Part shown: positions 9,329 to 16,929 of the stretch, piece by piece
How the letters are laid out: each line of letters opens with the position of its first letter
Position numbering within the stretch: position 1 is the stretch's first letter
NCBI RefSeq assembly: GCF_030518155.1
Contig: NZ_JAULRU010000823.1
Coordinates: 62,001 to 126,000 of the forward strand
Length of the DNA: 64,000 bases
From: Gilvimarinus gilvus
Lineage (GTDB): Bacteria > Pseudomonadota > Gammaproteobacteria > Pseudomonadales > Cellvibrionaceae
Direction: 5' to 3'
Translations under genes and position numbers: made by a program
The notes under the pieces: model-generated
What the model was told of the DNA's origin: nothing
What the model saw: only the letters and a program-made list of their open reading frames with translations
The model's database searches: none

Positions 9329-9381
9329 TACAGTATCCTCTGTTGTTTAAAATCTGCGATAAGCTATAGGCTTAGGTTAAA

Positions 9382-9945
9382 TTACGCAGCTTGCCCTTCG
9401 TGCTTTCCTTCGCCAAGCTCCTCCAGAATTTTTGCGTTGAACTGTTCCAAATCTTCGGGACTACGACTCGTCACAAGGCCGCTGTCTACGACAACCGGGC
9501 GATCGTACCACCGGGCCCCAGCATTGACTAAGTCGTCTTTCACCGACGGGTAGGAAGTAACTTTTCGATTTCGAACAACACCAGCACTGATTAATAGCCA
9601 GGGAGCATGACATATGGCCGCCACAGGCTTGCGCTGCTGGAAGAAATCCCTGGTAAACTCGAGCGCCATCGGATTAGTGCGCAACGAATCAGGGTTAAAC
9701 ACACCTCCGGGTAAAACAAGCATATCGTAGTCATCACTATTGGCGTCCTCAAGCGTCTTATCTACCGTGTACTCTTGCCCCCAATTTGTCTTTGCCCAGG
9801 CAGTGATTTGCCAGCCATTGGGAGACACAATATCGACATTTACCTCGGCCGACACCAACGCTTCTCTAGGCGATGACAACTCAGACTCCTCAAAACCACC
9901 AGCTGCAAGGATGGCAACATTTTTACCTTTCAACGAAGTAGACAT
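9382..9945 (-). CDS. DJ-1/PfpI family protein (deglycase/protease-like)
   Basis: A 187-residue protein of the PfpI group. The nucleophile elbow holds Cys112 (AAICHAPWLL) and the acidic partner is Glu19 (GGFEESEL). The family includes protein and nucleotide deglycases and stress-related hydrolases in the cytoplasm. The ATG at 9945 was chosen because AGGAGG lies six bases upstream and the known N-terminus starts just after it; the longer upstream frame would add 43 poorly conserved residues. YqaE follows 53 bases downstream in the same direction, so both may belong to one stress unit. Confidence 0.87.
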   Translation of the reverse strand: MSTSLKGKNVAILAAGGFEESELSSPREALVSAEVNVDIVSPNGWQITAWAKTNWGQEYTVDKTLEDANSDDYDMLVLPGGVFNPDSLRTNPMALEFTRDFFQQRKPVAAICHAPWLLISAGVVRNRKVTSYPSVKDDLVNAGARWYDRPVVVDSGLVTSRSPEDLEQFNAKILEELGEGKHEGQAA

Positions 9946-10308
9946 AGAAAACCTCCTAGTCGTTACTAAACATGTTACCTGTACTACCAGCAAAATATGG
10001 GCCGAAGATTTCGACGTCAAGTGGCGGGTAGAGTCTTGATTTTTGAAGATTCCACTGCATAAATTGCAATACATTGTGGGCTTTACATTAATCGATAGGA
10101 GTTAACGCTGACTTTCAAGGAGTCTCAAACCGAACATCGACGACTCACAATAACCTGTGAGGACATAACGGCTCTGGATAGACCAGCAAGTGGCGCGCGT
10201 GGGATTTAATAGTAATAGCAGCGCACAAGGGCTGCCGGAGTATCGACATTAATAAGAGCCCTAAGTAAAAGTAAATTCGGGGATCTTAGCCAAAGTTCCT
10301 GGTTGGGG
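9946..10308. other. Long intergenic region without a recognisable gene
   Basis: About 360 bases between the PfpI start and a hairpin at 10309. I found no translated segment in either direction with a plausible start, ribosome site and protein-like composition. It must contain the PfpI promoter. An AGGAG at about 10118 is not followed by an open frame. Confidence 0.5.
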
Positions 10309-10331
10309 AGGATGCACTAAAAGTGCATCCT
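10309..10331. terminator. Hairpin AGGATGCACT/AGTGCATCCT beside PhoD gene
   Basis: A perfect ten-base stem with a three-base loop (10309-10331), just downstream of the minus-strand PhoD stop and beyond repeat copy C. There is no long T run on either side, so termination is possible but not certain. Confidence 0.5.
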
Positions 10332-10334
10332 TTA

Positions 10335-10376
10335 GGTTCCGCTGAGCATGCATGGGGTTTTTCAACAGCCTGTTAA
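10335..10376. repeat. MITE-like dispersed repeat, copy C (one end only)
   Basis: One end of the same repeat as copies A, B and D: CGCTGAGCATGCATGGGG followed by TTTTTCAACAGCCTGTTA. The final TTA is the stop codon of the PhoD gene on the minus strand. The other end is missing, replaced by the hairpin at 10309-10331. Confidence 0.75.
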
Positions 10377-12154
10377 TTGAACTGGTACGGATTATCTGCC
10401 GTCACGCTCATTTCCTGAGCTCGCGACGCCTGCACACTATAATCGCTATTTTGTACCGAAGTTACAAACTCCCAGCGGGCAATAATGCGCTCGTGGGTAA
10501 TATCCAAAGTTAGCAGTCCACGGTCCGCGCTATTAAGATACTTGAGCCCCTCCACCAAATTGACTATACCGGCTTCGGTTTGCGCGTAAGCATCGGCCGG
10601 TATAGCCAGGTACTCTTCCAACCCCGGCGAACTCACCGATGAGGTGGCTAATTCTACAGCGGCGGGGTTGCCTTCGGCGTCGGCAATTTCACTGGCCCAT
10701 GCGTTGTGAGTATCCCCGGCTAACACCACTAATCGGGCATTTGCCTGGCGGGCCATGGCCAATACTTGTTCGCGTGCATAGCCGTAGCCGTCCCAGGCAT
10801 CCAGGTTATACGGAATACTGGGCGCTTGCAGCAAGGCAACAACCTGGGGCGTAAGACGCTCTTGATTCGCCTGTAAGTAAAGCAGCTCATCGCTAGTCAG
10901 GCTCGGATCGCCTTGCTCTGCGCGAGCGGCTAATAAAGCCAGAGCACCCAGCTCGGCGTAATCCGGTATACTCAACTGTTGAGTGGCAATAGCGAAGGGC
11001 AAGTCCATGCGCCCCATTAATACCTGCTGGCCCAGCATCTGCCAGGTTGCACTTGATGTTGTCAACGCTGCCGCCAGCCAGTCACGCTGCTGCGCGCCCA
11101 ACAGCTCGCGCGCCGGATCGTTAATATCGGCAAACAGACCGGCAAAGTCGAATGCACCTGTCTGTGCATTAAAGTAACTCGCGGTATTTAAGGGTTTAGC
11201 GCGCGCTTCGTTGCGGGTATCGAGCATCAATAAGTTAACGAGATTGCCCCATTCGAACTGACGATAAATGCTTGATGGCATAGCCAGACTGTCACTGTCG
11301 ATAGCCCCTTCCGAGCGAATAGGCAACCATTCAAAATAAGCACGCAATGCTGCCAACTTACGCTCGGCAAAATCACCCTCGCTTGCGTCGTGATTTTCTG
11401 CGCCGTCGATGTAGGTGTCGTTGGCTATTTCGTGGTCATCCCACACCACCAAAAATGGTGCAGAGGCATGCGCCCTTTGCAAATCAGGATCTGTGCGGTA
11501 CTGAGCATAGCGGGCACGGTAATCATCCAGCGATAGTATTTCGTGGGCAGGCAGTACTTCCCTGTTCATTTGCGCTGCCGCATCCGAAGCGTAGCCATTG
11601 CGACCATACTCGTAAATATAGTCGCCCAAATGCAGGACTAAATCTATATTCTTATTGGCAACCTCGTTGTATACATGAAAAAACCCCGCTGGGTAATTCG
11701 AGCAAGATACCACGGCCAATGACAGCTGCTCCGCGCTGTTATCAGGCATGGTTCTTGTGCGCCCAGTGGTAGAGACGGCATTGGCCGTTTTATATCGATA
11801 GTAATAGTGCGAGTCCGGCGTCAGGCCCCGTACATCCACCTTAATGGTAAAGTCACGCGCAATATGCGCCTCGCCCGAACCCCCGGCAATAATATTGTTA
11901 AACTCTTGATCATCGGCAACCTCCCAACTCACCCGTACTGCCTCTGCACTAGCATCAGAAGGCGTGACCCGCGCCCATAAAATGACGCTGTCGGCCACTG
12001 GATCACCTGAAGCTACACCGTGGGCGAAGCTGCCCATTCCCAAGTTTTCGTTGTCATCGCTGCCGGCGCAACCTGCCAGTACCGATGTCACATACACACC
12101 ACCAAGGCCCATTAGACCGTTGCGGATAAAACCCCGCCTGGATACATCTGGCAT
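10373..12154 (-). CDS. phoD: PhoD-type phosphodiesterase/alkaline phosphatase D
   Basis: A 593-residue exported metallophosphatase. The N-terminus carries a twin-arginine motif (SRRGFI, residues 5-10) and a lipobox-like LAGC near residue 29, so it is likely a Tat-exported lipoprotein. PhoD metal-binding motifs are present: SCSNY, HLGDYIYEYG, VWDDHEIANDTY and LAGDTHNAW. It would release phosphate from phosphodiesters or teichoic-like polymers outside the cytoplasm. No Pho box was recognised. The stop codon lies in repeat copy C. The gene is alone. Confidence 0.88.
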   Translation of the reverse strand: MPDVSRRGFIRNGLMGLGGVYVTSVLAGCAGSDDNENLGMGSFAHGVASGDPVADSVILWARVTPSDASAEAVRVSWEVADDQEFNNIIAGGSGEAHIARDFTIKVDVRGLTPDSHYYYRYKTANAVSTTGRTRTMPDNSAEQLSLAVVSCSNYPAGFFHVYNEVANKNIDLVLHLGDYIYEYGRNGYASDAAAQMNREVLPAHEILSLDDYRARYAQYRTDPDLQRAHASAPFLVVWDDHEIANDTYIDGAENHDASEGDFAERKLAALRAYFEWLPIRSEGAIDSDSLAMPSSIYRQFEWGNLVNLLMLDTRNEARAKPLNTASYFNAQTGAFDFAGLFADINDPARELLGAQQRDWLAAALTTSSATWQMLGQQVLMGRMDLPFAIATQQLSIPDYAELGALALLAARAEQGDPSLTSDELLYLQANQERLTPQVVALLQAPSIPYNLDAWDGYGYAREQVLAMARQANARLVVLAGDTHNAWASEIADAEGNPAAVELATSSVSSPGLEEYLAIPADAYAQTEAGIVNLVEGLKYLNSADRGLLTLDITHERIIARWEFVTSVQNSDYSVQASRAQEMSVTADNPYQFN

Positions 12155-12462
12155 ACATCACCCCAAAGCTTTAGCAAATAAACAATTATTGCCGGCGTTG
12201 GTGACATAGGTGTGACAGACTTCGCCTTAAAACTAGCGGCATTCAGAAAGAGGGAAGGGGGGTTAGCAGAATGAAGAAAAGGGCGTAACTCATCACCCGC
12301 AGCTGTGCAACTGATCTAACACCTTGTTACACTAGCTTTTTTGCATACAATTTCTACTATGCGGCACGACGAACACTGGTCTTCACCAATCATTGAAAAT
12401 ACACTAACACATAATATTTATCTGCTAAGGCCGCACAGTAAAACACAGCTGGGAGAAAATAT
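12155..12462. other. Intergenic region between phoD and a small protein gene
   Basis: About 308 bases. It must hold the phoD promoter (leftward) and the promoter of the gene at 12463. I see no operator-like repeat, terminator or coding segment. Confidence 0.45.
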
Positions 12463-12651
12463 ATGCGAAGCATCAACAAATTTTCAGCATTGAAAACCGC
12501 CATTGCCAATGGTGACAAAACATCAGTCAAAGATTTATTGGCCCAAGAACCCATTGTAGAGCTCGAAAAATCTTACCTCGTAGACCTCGCCGAATTGAAC
12601 GGCAACGAAGAAATTATCGAGCTACTGAAAGACGCACCGATTAAAAGGTAA
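12463..12651 (+). CDS. Small ankyrin-like protein
   Basis: A 62-residue cytoplasmic protein. The segments LKTAIANGDKTSVKDLLAQ and LVDLAELNGNEEIIELLKDA have the helix-turn-helix spacing of ankyrin repeats, so it looks like about one and a half repeats. GGGAG seven bases upstream supports the start. No function is known. A single short repeat would usually pack against another protein or self-associate. Confidence 0.62.
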   Translation: MRSINKFSALKTAIANGDKTSVKDLLAQEPIVELEKSYLVDLAELNGNEEIIELLKDAPIKR

Positions 12652-12795
12652 GACAACCGCGACGAATGGACTTATTTTACTGTCCGTATCCAGCAGCGAT
12701 GTCAAATTTAGACTGGCTACACTAAACACGGAAGCCAGGCATTGAAGCTTAGAGCCTCAGCCGGAAAACAATATTCACAATTCAAGACTTGACCA

Positions 12796-13080
12796 TCATA
12801 TTTCTATGAACTCTTTCATTCCTTCGATATTGTCTTCTTCCCGATCAAAATAGTAACGTCCTTCATCAGCTCGACATTCAGCTATCAGGTGACCGAAAAA
12901 GTCATTTTCGAATAACTCTTTAGCTTTTTCACTTACGCCGACAACTCTTCGCATACTATCAAGAGCTTTAGCTTCATTCGACTTCCAGACCCCGAACAGA
13001 CCACTCTGTTTGGTAAAATTAACCAAGCACCCAGTCAATAGAATTGAAAAACCCAAAAATATTATTTTCACTTGGAACAT
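12796..13080 (-). CDS. Small hypothetical lipoprotein
   Basis: A 94-residue protein when started at ATG 13080: a hydrophobic N-terminus ending in the lipobox LLTGC (Cys18), then an acidic polar C-terminal part. The frame extends upstream to 13194, overlapping the end of the LysR gene, but the lipoprotein signal argues for the inner start. I see no strong ribosome site, so the start is uncertain. No domain recognised. Confidence 0.5.
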   Translation of the reverse strand: MFQVKIIFLGFSILLTGCLVNFTKQSGLFGVWKSNEAKALDSMRRVVGVSEKAKELFENDFFGHLIAECRADEGRYYFDREEDNIEGMKEFIEI

Positions 13081-13181
13081 TGGCAGTTCTAACGCCGCGC
13101 TCTGCGGAAATTTAGGAGCTCTAGCGAGTAAATTTTTCCCAGCAGCGCTTGTTATATTTTCCCCGGTTATACTCTTGTGGA

Positions 13182-14051
13182 TCAAGAAGGCCATTCCTGC
13201 GAAAATGCCTTTGTTAAATGCTGAATAACCAGCTTTATTCTTTCAACATTACGTAGATCAGGGTGTGTTAACAACCATAAGTTACTGGGTTTATTCACCT
13301 GAACGCCAAATAGCCTTGTTAATTCTGGTCGAAGTTGGTCGTCAGGCAAAAAAGCCAGGCCCTGGCCTGACTCTGCAAAGTAAGACATCGCGGTCAGATC
13401 ATCACAGCGTGTTATCACTTGATCAGCAAAGTGTTTATCCAGCCAAACGAAAGCTGGAAGATTGCGCATTGCTCCTGTAGCACCAATTAAAGAATGATTT
13501 ATCAACTCACCCTTATCGTTAGGCAAACCAAATTTATCTGCATATCTTTTGCTGCCAAACACACTCCAATTAAGGGTACTTACCTGTCTTCCAACCAAGT
13601 GTTCCGGCGGTGAAGATGTTGCTCTCACCGCAATATCAGCTTGACGATTCGACATATTCAATTCTTGATTACTCACCAATAACTCGATGTGTATCTCCGG
13701 ATAAAGGCTATTAAATTCGGAGATATAGCGTGGCAAATAGCGATAAGCAATATTGTTGGGTGCGGTGATCTTCACGATACCCTTGGGTTGAAAATCCTTG
13801 CCAACAATGTAGCGATCTATGGTATCAAAAGAATTTTCGATATTTTGTGCGAGGTCAAGTAGTTCGTATCCCAATGTTGTCAATTCATAGCGGTTATTGA
13901 TACGTTCAAATAGCTGCCCACCGATTTCTGCCTCAAAGGCATTCAAGCGTCGGAAAATGGTCGTGTGATTAACGTCGAGATCATTGGCCGCCCCAGATAA
14001 AGATCCACGACGAGCAATCGACAGAAACACTTTCAATGAATTCCAATCCAT
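13182..14051 (-). CDS. LysR-family transcriptional regulator
   Basis: A 289-residue LysR regulator. The N-terminal winged HTH covers about residues 1-60 (GSLSGAANDLDVNHTTIFRRL), followed by a periplasmic-binding-like effector domain (about 88-285). It is divergent from doxX and the GST gene, with 113 bases between the start codons that hold a perfect inverted repeat. That makes it the likely regulator of that pair, responding to an unknown small molecule. Start at ATG 14051 gives the usual MDWNSLKVFL beginning. Confidence 0.88.
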   Translation of the reverse strand: MDWNSLKVFLSIARRGSLSGAANDLDVNHTTIFRRLNAFEAEIGGQLFERINNRYELTTLGYELLDLAQNIENSFDTIDRYIVGKDFQPKGIVKITAPNNIAYRYLPRYISEFNSLYPEIHIELLVSNQELNMSNRQADIAVRATSSPPEHLVGRQVSTLNWSVFGSKRYADKFGLPNDKGELINHSLIGATGAMRNLPAFVWLDKHFADQVITRCDDLTAMSYFAESGQGLAFLPDDQLRPELTRLFGVQVNKPSNLWLLTHPDLRNVERIKLVIQHLTKAFSQEWPS

Positions 14052-14065
14052 ACAGCATCCCGTGC

Positions 14066-14081
14066 ATTGCAATTATGCAAT
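14066..14081. promoter_or_regulatory. Probable LysR operator
   Basis: The perfect inverted repeat ATTGCA-ATTA-TGCAAT lies 15 bases from the LysR start, in the divergent promoter region. It has the T-N11-A frame typical of LysR sites. A second TTTTGCATATTTTGC copy-like stretch follows to about 14100. Confidence 0.6.
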
Positions 14082-14164
14082 ATTATTTTGCATATTTTGC
14101 TAATTTACCACCAATAACGCAAGGCGCATACTCTACAGCACTTACTTAAACGGAGATAACCACC

Positions 14165-14587
14165 ATGAACCGCTTACTCAATCCAGATACCGGCGCATTT
14201 ATCGTAAGAGTTTCCCTCGGCACCGTACTCCTAGCACACAGTCTCTACCTGAAACTGGTCGTGTTTACCTTGCCTGGCACTGCACAATTTTTTGGCTCAA
14301 TCGGATTACCGGAAATACTAGCTTATATTGTCTTTCTTGTTGAAGCGATCGCTGGTGTGGCCCTTCTAGTGGGTTTCAATACAAGGATTTTTTCTGCACT
14401 CGCTATACCCGTTTTACTTGGCGCGACCTGGGCACACTCATCCAATGGATGGTTGTTCACTAACGCTGGAGGGGGTTGGGAATACCCACTACTGCTCACC
14501 TTCATTGCAGTCTCACAGATCGGCCTAGGCGATGGGAAGTACGCAATTAGTCATTACTTTTTATCAAAACAATCACAGCTCAGCTAA
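14165..14587 (+). CDS. DoxX family membrane protein
   Basis: A 140-residue protein with four hydrophobic helices (about 15-35, 50-75, 80-98, 108-128) and the DoxX pattern including LxEAIAGVALLVGFNTR. DoxX proteins sit in the inner membrane and are tied to redox or thiol stress, sometimes acting with oxidoreductases. The GST gene follows immediately, so they form a pair under the divergent LysR gene. GGAGAT upstream (about 14153) supports the start at 14165. Confidence 0.85.
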   Translation: MNRLLNPDTGAFIVRVSLGTVLLAHSLYLKLVVFTLPGTAQFFGSIGLPEILAYIVFLVEAIAGVALLVGFNTRIFSALAIPVLLGATWAHSSNGWLFTNAGGGWEYPLLLTFIAVSQIGLGDGKYAISHYFLSKQSQLS

Positions 14588-14602
14588 TTGGAAAACCATG
14601 CT

Positions 14603-15283
14603 ATGAAACAACAAAATTTCCATCTCATAACCCACGCCTTATGTCCATACGTGCAACGCTCAATTATCACTTTGGAAGAAAAGAGTATTGCCTATACCAG
14701 AACCGATATTGATCTTGCCAATAAGCCGACCTGGTTTAAACAAAAATCACCGATGGGAAGGGTTCCTGTTCTACTAGTTGATGAAAACCGCGCACTGTTT
14801 GAATCGGCGGTCATTTGCGAGTATTTAGATGAAGTGACATCCGGTTCTTTACACCCCACTGATATATTGGAGAAAGCGTATCACAGAGCGTGGATAGAGT
14901 TTGGCTCCGGCATACTGCAAAGTATCGCCAGCCTGTACAACGCAAAAAACAGCGCGAGCTTCCATAGAATTCATACTGAAATACACGGTAAATTCCGGAT
15001 TATTGAAGGGAAAATTTCTGGCATCCCATTTTTTACAGGTGAACAGTTTCATTTGATAGACGCTGTGTATGGCCCCATTTTTCGGTATTTTGATGTATTC
15101 GACAGCTTCACTGATTTGAATACTTTTACCAATTTACCTAAGTGTCAGTGGTGGCGTAGCGCATTGAGACAACGGAAATCTGTTCAGCAGGCGGTTGCAG
15201 AAAATTACCCGGCTCTTTTAGTCCAATTTTTAAAAAATAGAGATAGTTATACATCACAGCTTATTCTGACAGAGGGCATGTAG
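14603..15283 (+). CDS. Glutathione S-transferase family protein
   Basis: A 226-residue GST. The N-terminal thioredoxin-like domain (about 5-80) carries CPYVQR, the cis-Pro segment GRVPVL and the glutathione-binding ESAVICEYLDE; the helical C-terminal domain follows. The closest types are SspA- or Omega-like GSTs with a Cys at the active site, so it may reduce or conjugate electrophiles. ATG 14603 is preferred; a TTG 15 bases upstream overlaps no better site. It is paired with doxX under LysR control. Confidence 0.85.
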   Translation: MKQQNFHLITHALCPYVQRSIITLEEKSIAYTRTDIDLANKPTWFKQKSPMGRVPVLLVDENRALFESAVICEYLDEVTSGSLHPTDILEKAYHRAWIEFGSGILQSIASLYNAKNSASFHRIHTEIHGKFRIIEGKISGIPFFTGEQFHLIDAVYGPIFRYFDVFDSFTDLNTFTNLPKCQWWRSALRQRKSVQQAVAENYPALLVQFLKNRDSYTSQLILTEGM

Positions 15284-15336
15284 TTGCCAGAAAAATAATC
15301 GTGGTAGAACGCCCCATTACTGAAACGCCCCCACAC

Positions 15337-15370
15337 AGATCCGGACGTGCGGAATTACCGCACCCGGCTC
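15337..15370 (-). ncRNA. Group II intron domain V
   Basis: Exactly 34 bases that start GAGCCGGGTGCGG, turn at a TAAT loop, and end TCCGCAC-GT-CCGGATCT. The AGC catalytic triad near the 5' end and the two-base bulge in the 3' strand are present, as in active introns. It is orphaned from the rest of the ribozyme. Confidence 0.8.
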
Positions 15371-15380
15371 CTCATTAATA

Positions 15381-15623
15381 TCATTGCCCGCGTAAATCAC
15401 AAGCTCTCTCATCATACCAGTCCACGATGACGCGCGGCTTGCGCACTCGCATTGACCGGAAACCAAAGTGGTTAAGCATACTTTTCATACCATTCCATGT
15501 AAAACTCCTTCTCTGACTACGTCTGTTGAGCCATTTGTAAAGACCATCAAGGATACAATCAAAGACTCTACCTACACTACGGCTATTGCCACTGAGTGCG
15601 AAGTAGCTTCGAAAGCCCTGCAC
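15381..15623 (-). pseudogene. Group II intron reverse transcriptase/maturase (ltrA), C-terminal fragment
   Basis: About 80 residues similar to the end of LtrA proteins: GFRSYFALSGNSRSVGR, then LYKWLNRRSQRRSFTW and a basic tail with VRKPRV. This corresponds to the maturase X and DNA-binding end. The polymerase domain is missing and an in-frame TAA stands six bases before the GTG at 15623. It cannot be functional alone. Confidence 0.82.
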
Positions 15624-15640
15624 CTTAGTTTAATTTTCCG

Positions 15641-15949
15641 TTTCAATAATCTTTAACTAAACCAATAGACTTCGAGCATTATATTATAAAATTTGAACAA
15701 CTCTGGCCCTATTGACCCCCTACAATAAACGACATCGAGATTACAGCGCCGCCAAATATGAGTGGCAGCTTTGCAACATATACCGACTGAAGTGAACTTT
15801 CTCCAGAGAAAACACCCAAGAATATCACGCCAAAAATATTGTAAGCTTGACACTCATCGGAACCTTCACGCCTTAAATAAGGACGCACGTTAGTGCGTCT
15901 CGGCCGTAGTAGCGGTACTTGGCCTTGTGAGGGCTTATGGTGTATAGTC
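15641..15949. other. Scrap region between intron remnant and toxin-antitoxin pair
   Basis: About 300 bases without an intact gene. On the minus strand, bases about 15720-15860 encode a hydrophobic stretch (VIFLGVFSGESS, then LIFGGAVISMSFIVGG) that ends in a proper stop but has no start, so it may be a membrane-protein remnant. A seven-base stem GACGCAC/GTGCGTC sits at 15882-15899. Confidence 0.4.
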
Positions 15950-15966
15950 GTACGGAAATTCCGTAC
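15950..15966. promoter_or_regulatory. Palindromic operator of the yefM-yoeB pair
   Basis: The perfect palindrome GTACGGAA-A-TTCCGTAC lies 15 bases before the antitoxin ATG. A -10-like TATAGT sits at 15943-15948. YefM-type antitoxins bind palindromes at their own promoter, so this is the likely autoregulation site. Confidence 0.65.
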
Positions 15967-15980
15967 AAGAGGAAGCCCGT

Positions 15981-16253
15981 ATGGACACAATTAGCGTAAA
16001 CAAGTTTAGAGACAACCTGAAAAGTGTTGTAGAACAAGTGGTTAGTCGACATGAGCCCCTCAAGGTAACCAGACGGGCGGGCGAGGCATTTGTGGTCATT
16101 AGTGCCGACGACTGGGAGCGAGAGCAAGAAACTCTTTATGTGCTCCAGAACAAGAATCTCATGCAGCAGATTGCCAACTCCCTTGAATCCCATGCCCGTG
16201 GCCAAGGCTATAAGCCGATTGACGAACAACTGAATGAAATCACTGATATTTGA
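15981..16253 (+). CDS. yefM: Type II antitoxin, YefM/Phd family
   Basis: A 90-residue antitoxin. The Phd/YefM DNA-binding part is at the N-terminus (ISVNKFRDNLKSVVEQV, then HEPLKVTRRAGEAFVVISADDWE), and the C-terminal helix that wraps the toxin follows. AGAGGA lies about ten bases upstream of the ATG. The toxin gene starts 20 bases before this gene ends, so translation is coupled. It would neutralise the toxin and repress the operon. Confidence 0.9.
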   Translation: MDTISVNKFRDNLKSVVEQVVSRHEPLKVTRRAGEAFVVISADDWEREQETLYVLQNKNLMQQIANSLESHARGQGYKPIDEQLNEITDI

Positions 16254-16506
16254 GGGTAATACATGGGAGGAGTATGAGGCTCTGCGCGAAAAGGACAAGC
16301 AGCTCCACAAGACCTTGCGGAAATTGCTCAAAGAAATACTCCGCTCCGACGACCCGTCTTCTGGCTTGGGAAAACCTGAGCCGCTGAAGCATAACCTTTC
16401 AGGTCTCTGGTCAAAACGAATTTCGCAAAAAGATCGCTTAGTATATCGCTTCGATGATAATTCCATTTATATCTTCGCGATTGGTGGACACTACGATCAG
16501 CCCTAA
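16234..16506 (+). CDS. yoeB: Type II toxin, YoeB/Txe endoribonuclease
   Basis: A 90-residue RelE-superfamily toxin that cleaves mRNA in the ribosomal A site. The segment GKPEPLKHNLSGLWSKRI matches YoeB, and the catalytic set is present: Glu49, Arg68 (RLVYR), His86 and Tyr87. Standard YoeB ends at the His-Tyr pair; here three residues (Asp-Gln-Pro) follow, while the terminal Tyr is catalytic in E. coli, so activity could be altered. It overlaps the antitoxin by 20 bases. Confidence 0.9.
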   Translation: MKSLIFEGNTWEEYEALREKDKQLHKTLRKLLKEILRSDDPSSGLGKPEPLKHNLSGLWSKRISQKDRLVYRFDDNSIYIFAIGGHYDQP

Positions 16507-16822
16507 CGAGTCTGCAGAATTGCAGTTTTCTTAAACCGGTAATTCGTTGGCGATTTTGATTGTAGTGAAGCTCATCATTTGAACATGTCTGCTTAACATA
16601 ATCTCGCTCATCAACACTTTACACAAGGCGAGTATGAATAAGGCTGCGGATCAACTCACAGCTCCGTAATTCGCTAACTTCTCAATATTATGAGCTGAGC
16701 AATACAGTTGACAGAGCCTGCCCCAGACGCGGCTAACTCTCTCGCCAAACCGCCAATGTGAACTATGCCGCCAGCGGTCAAACGCAATGCCCCCACAAAG
16801 CGGAACTGTCGCCAAAATTGAC
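16507..16822. other. Intergenic region after yoeB
   Basis: About 315 bases with no supported gene. A weak hairpin CTGCA-GAAT-TGCAG followed by TTTTC (16512-16529) could end the toxin-antitoxin transcript. The rest must include upstream elements of the sensor kinase promoter. Confidence 0.45.
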
Positions 16823-16869
16823 TATACTGATCGGGTACGGGTAGCGAAAACACCGTACCCTTCGCTACC
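16823..16869 (+). promoter_or_regulatory. -10 element and interleaved inverted repeats in sensor-kinase leader
   Basis: A TATACT (16823-16828) could be the -10, which puts the transcript start at about 16834. There starts arm A, GGGTACGG (16833-16840), then arm B, GTAGCGAA (16841-16848), the loop AACA, arm A' CCGTACCC (16853-16860) and arm B' TTCGCTAC (16861-16868). Each pair is a perfect eight-base complement, but they are interleaved, so the RNA can form either hairpin A or hairpin B, not both fully. This suggests a bistable leader. No good -35 is visible. Confidence 0.5.
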
Positions 16870-16929
16870 ATGAACAGATGCCTGCGCGGCCAACAACAAT
16901 ACAGTGCCCGAAGATAAGGAGCCTCGCGA

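Larger units (their letters stand above)
15298..15640 (-). mobile_element. 3' remnant of a group II intron
   Basis: On the minus strand this stretch holds the C-terminal end of an LtrA-type reverse transcriptase/maturase, then a canonical domain V and a domain VI-like tail ending in CCACGAT near 15298. The 5' part of the intron (domains I-IV and most of the RT) is absent, so it is a dead fragment. Its 3' boundary lies about 15 bases after the GST stop. Confidence 0.82.

Noticed and set aside
15882-15899. GACGCAC/GTGCGTC hairpin left of the toxin-antitoxin pair as an integron attC site
   Set aside because: No GTTRRRY/RYYYAAC core sites and no integrase or further cassette; a toxin-antitoxin pair alone is not evidence for an integron.
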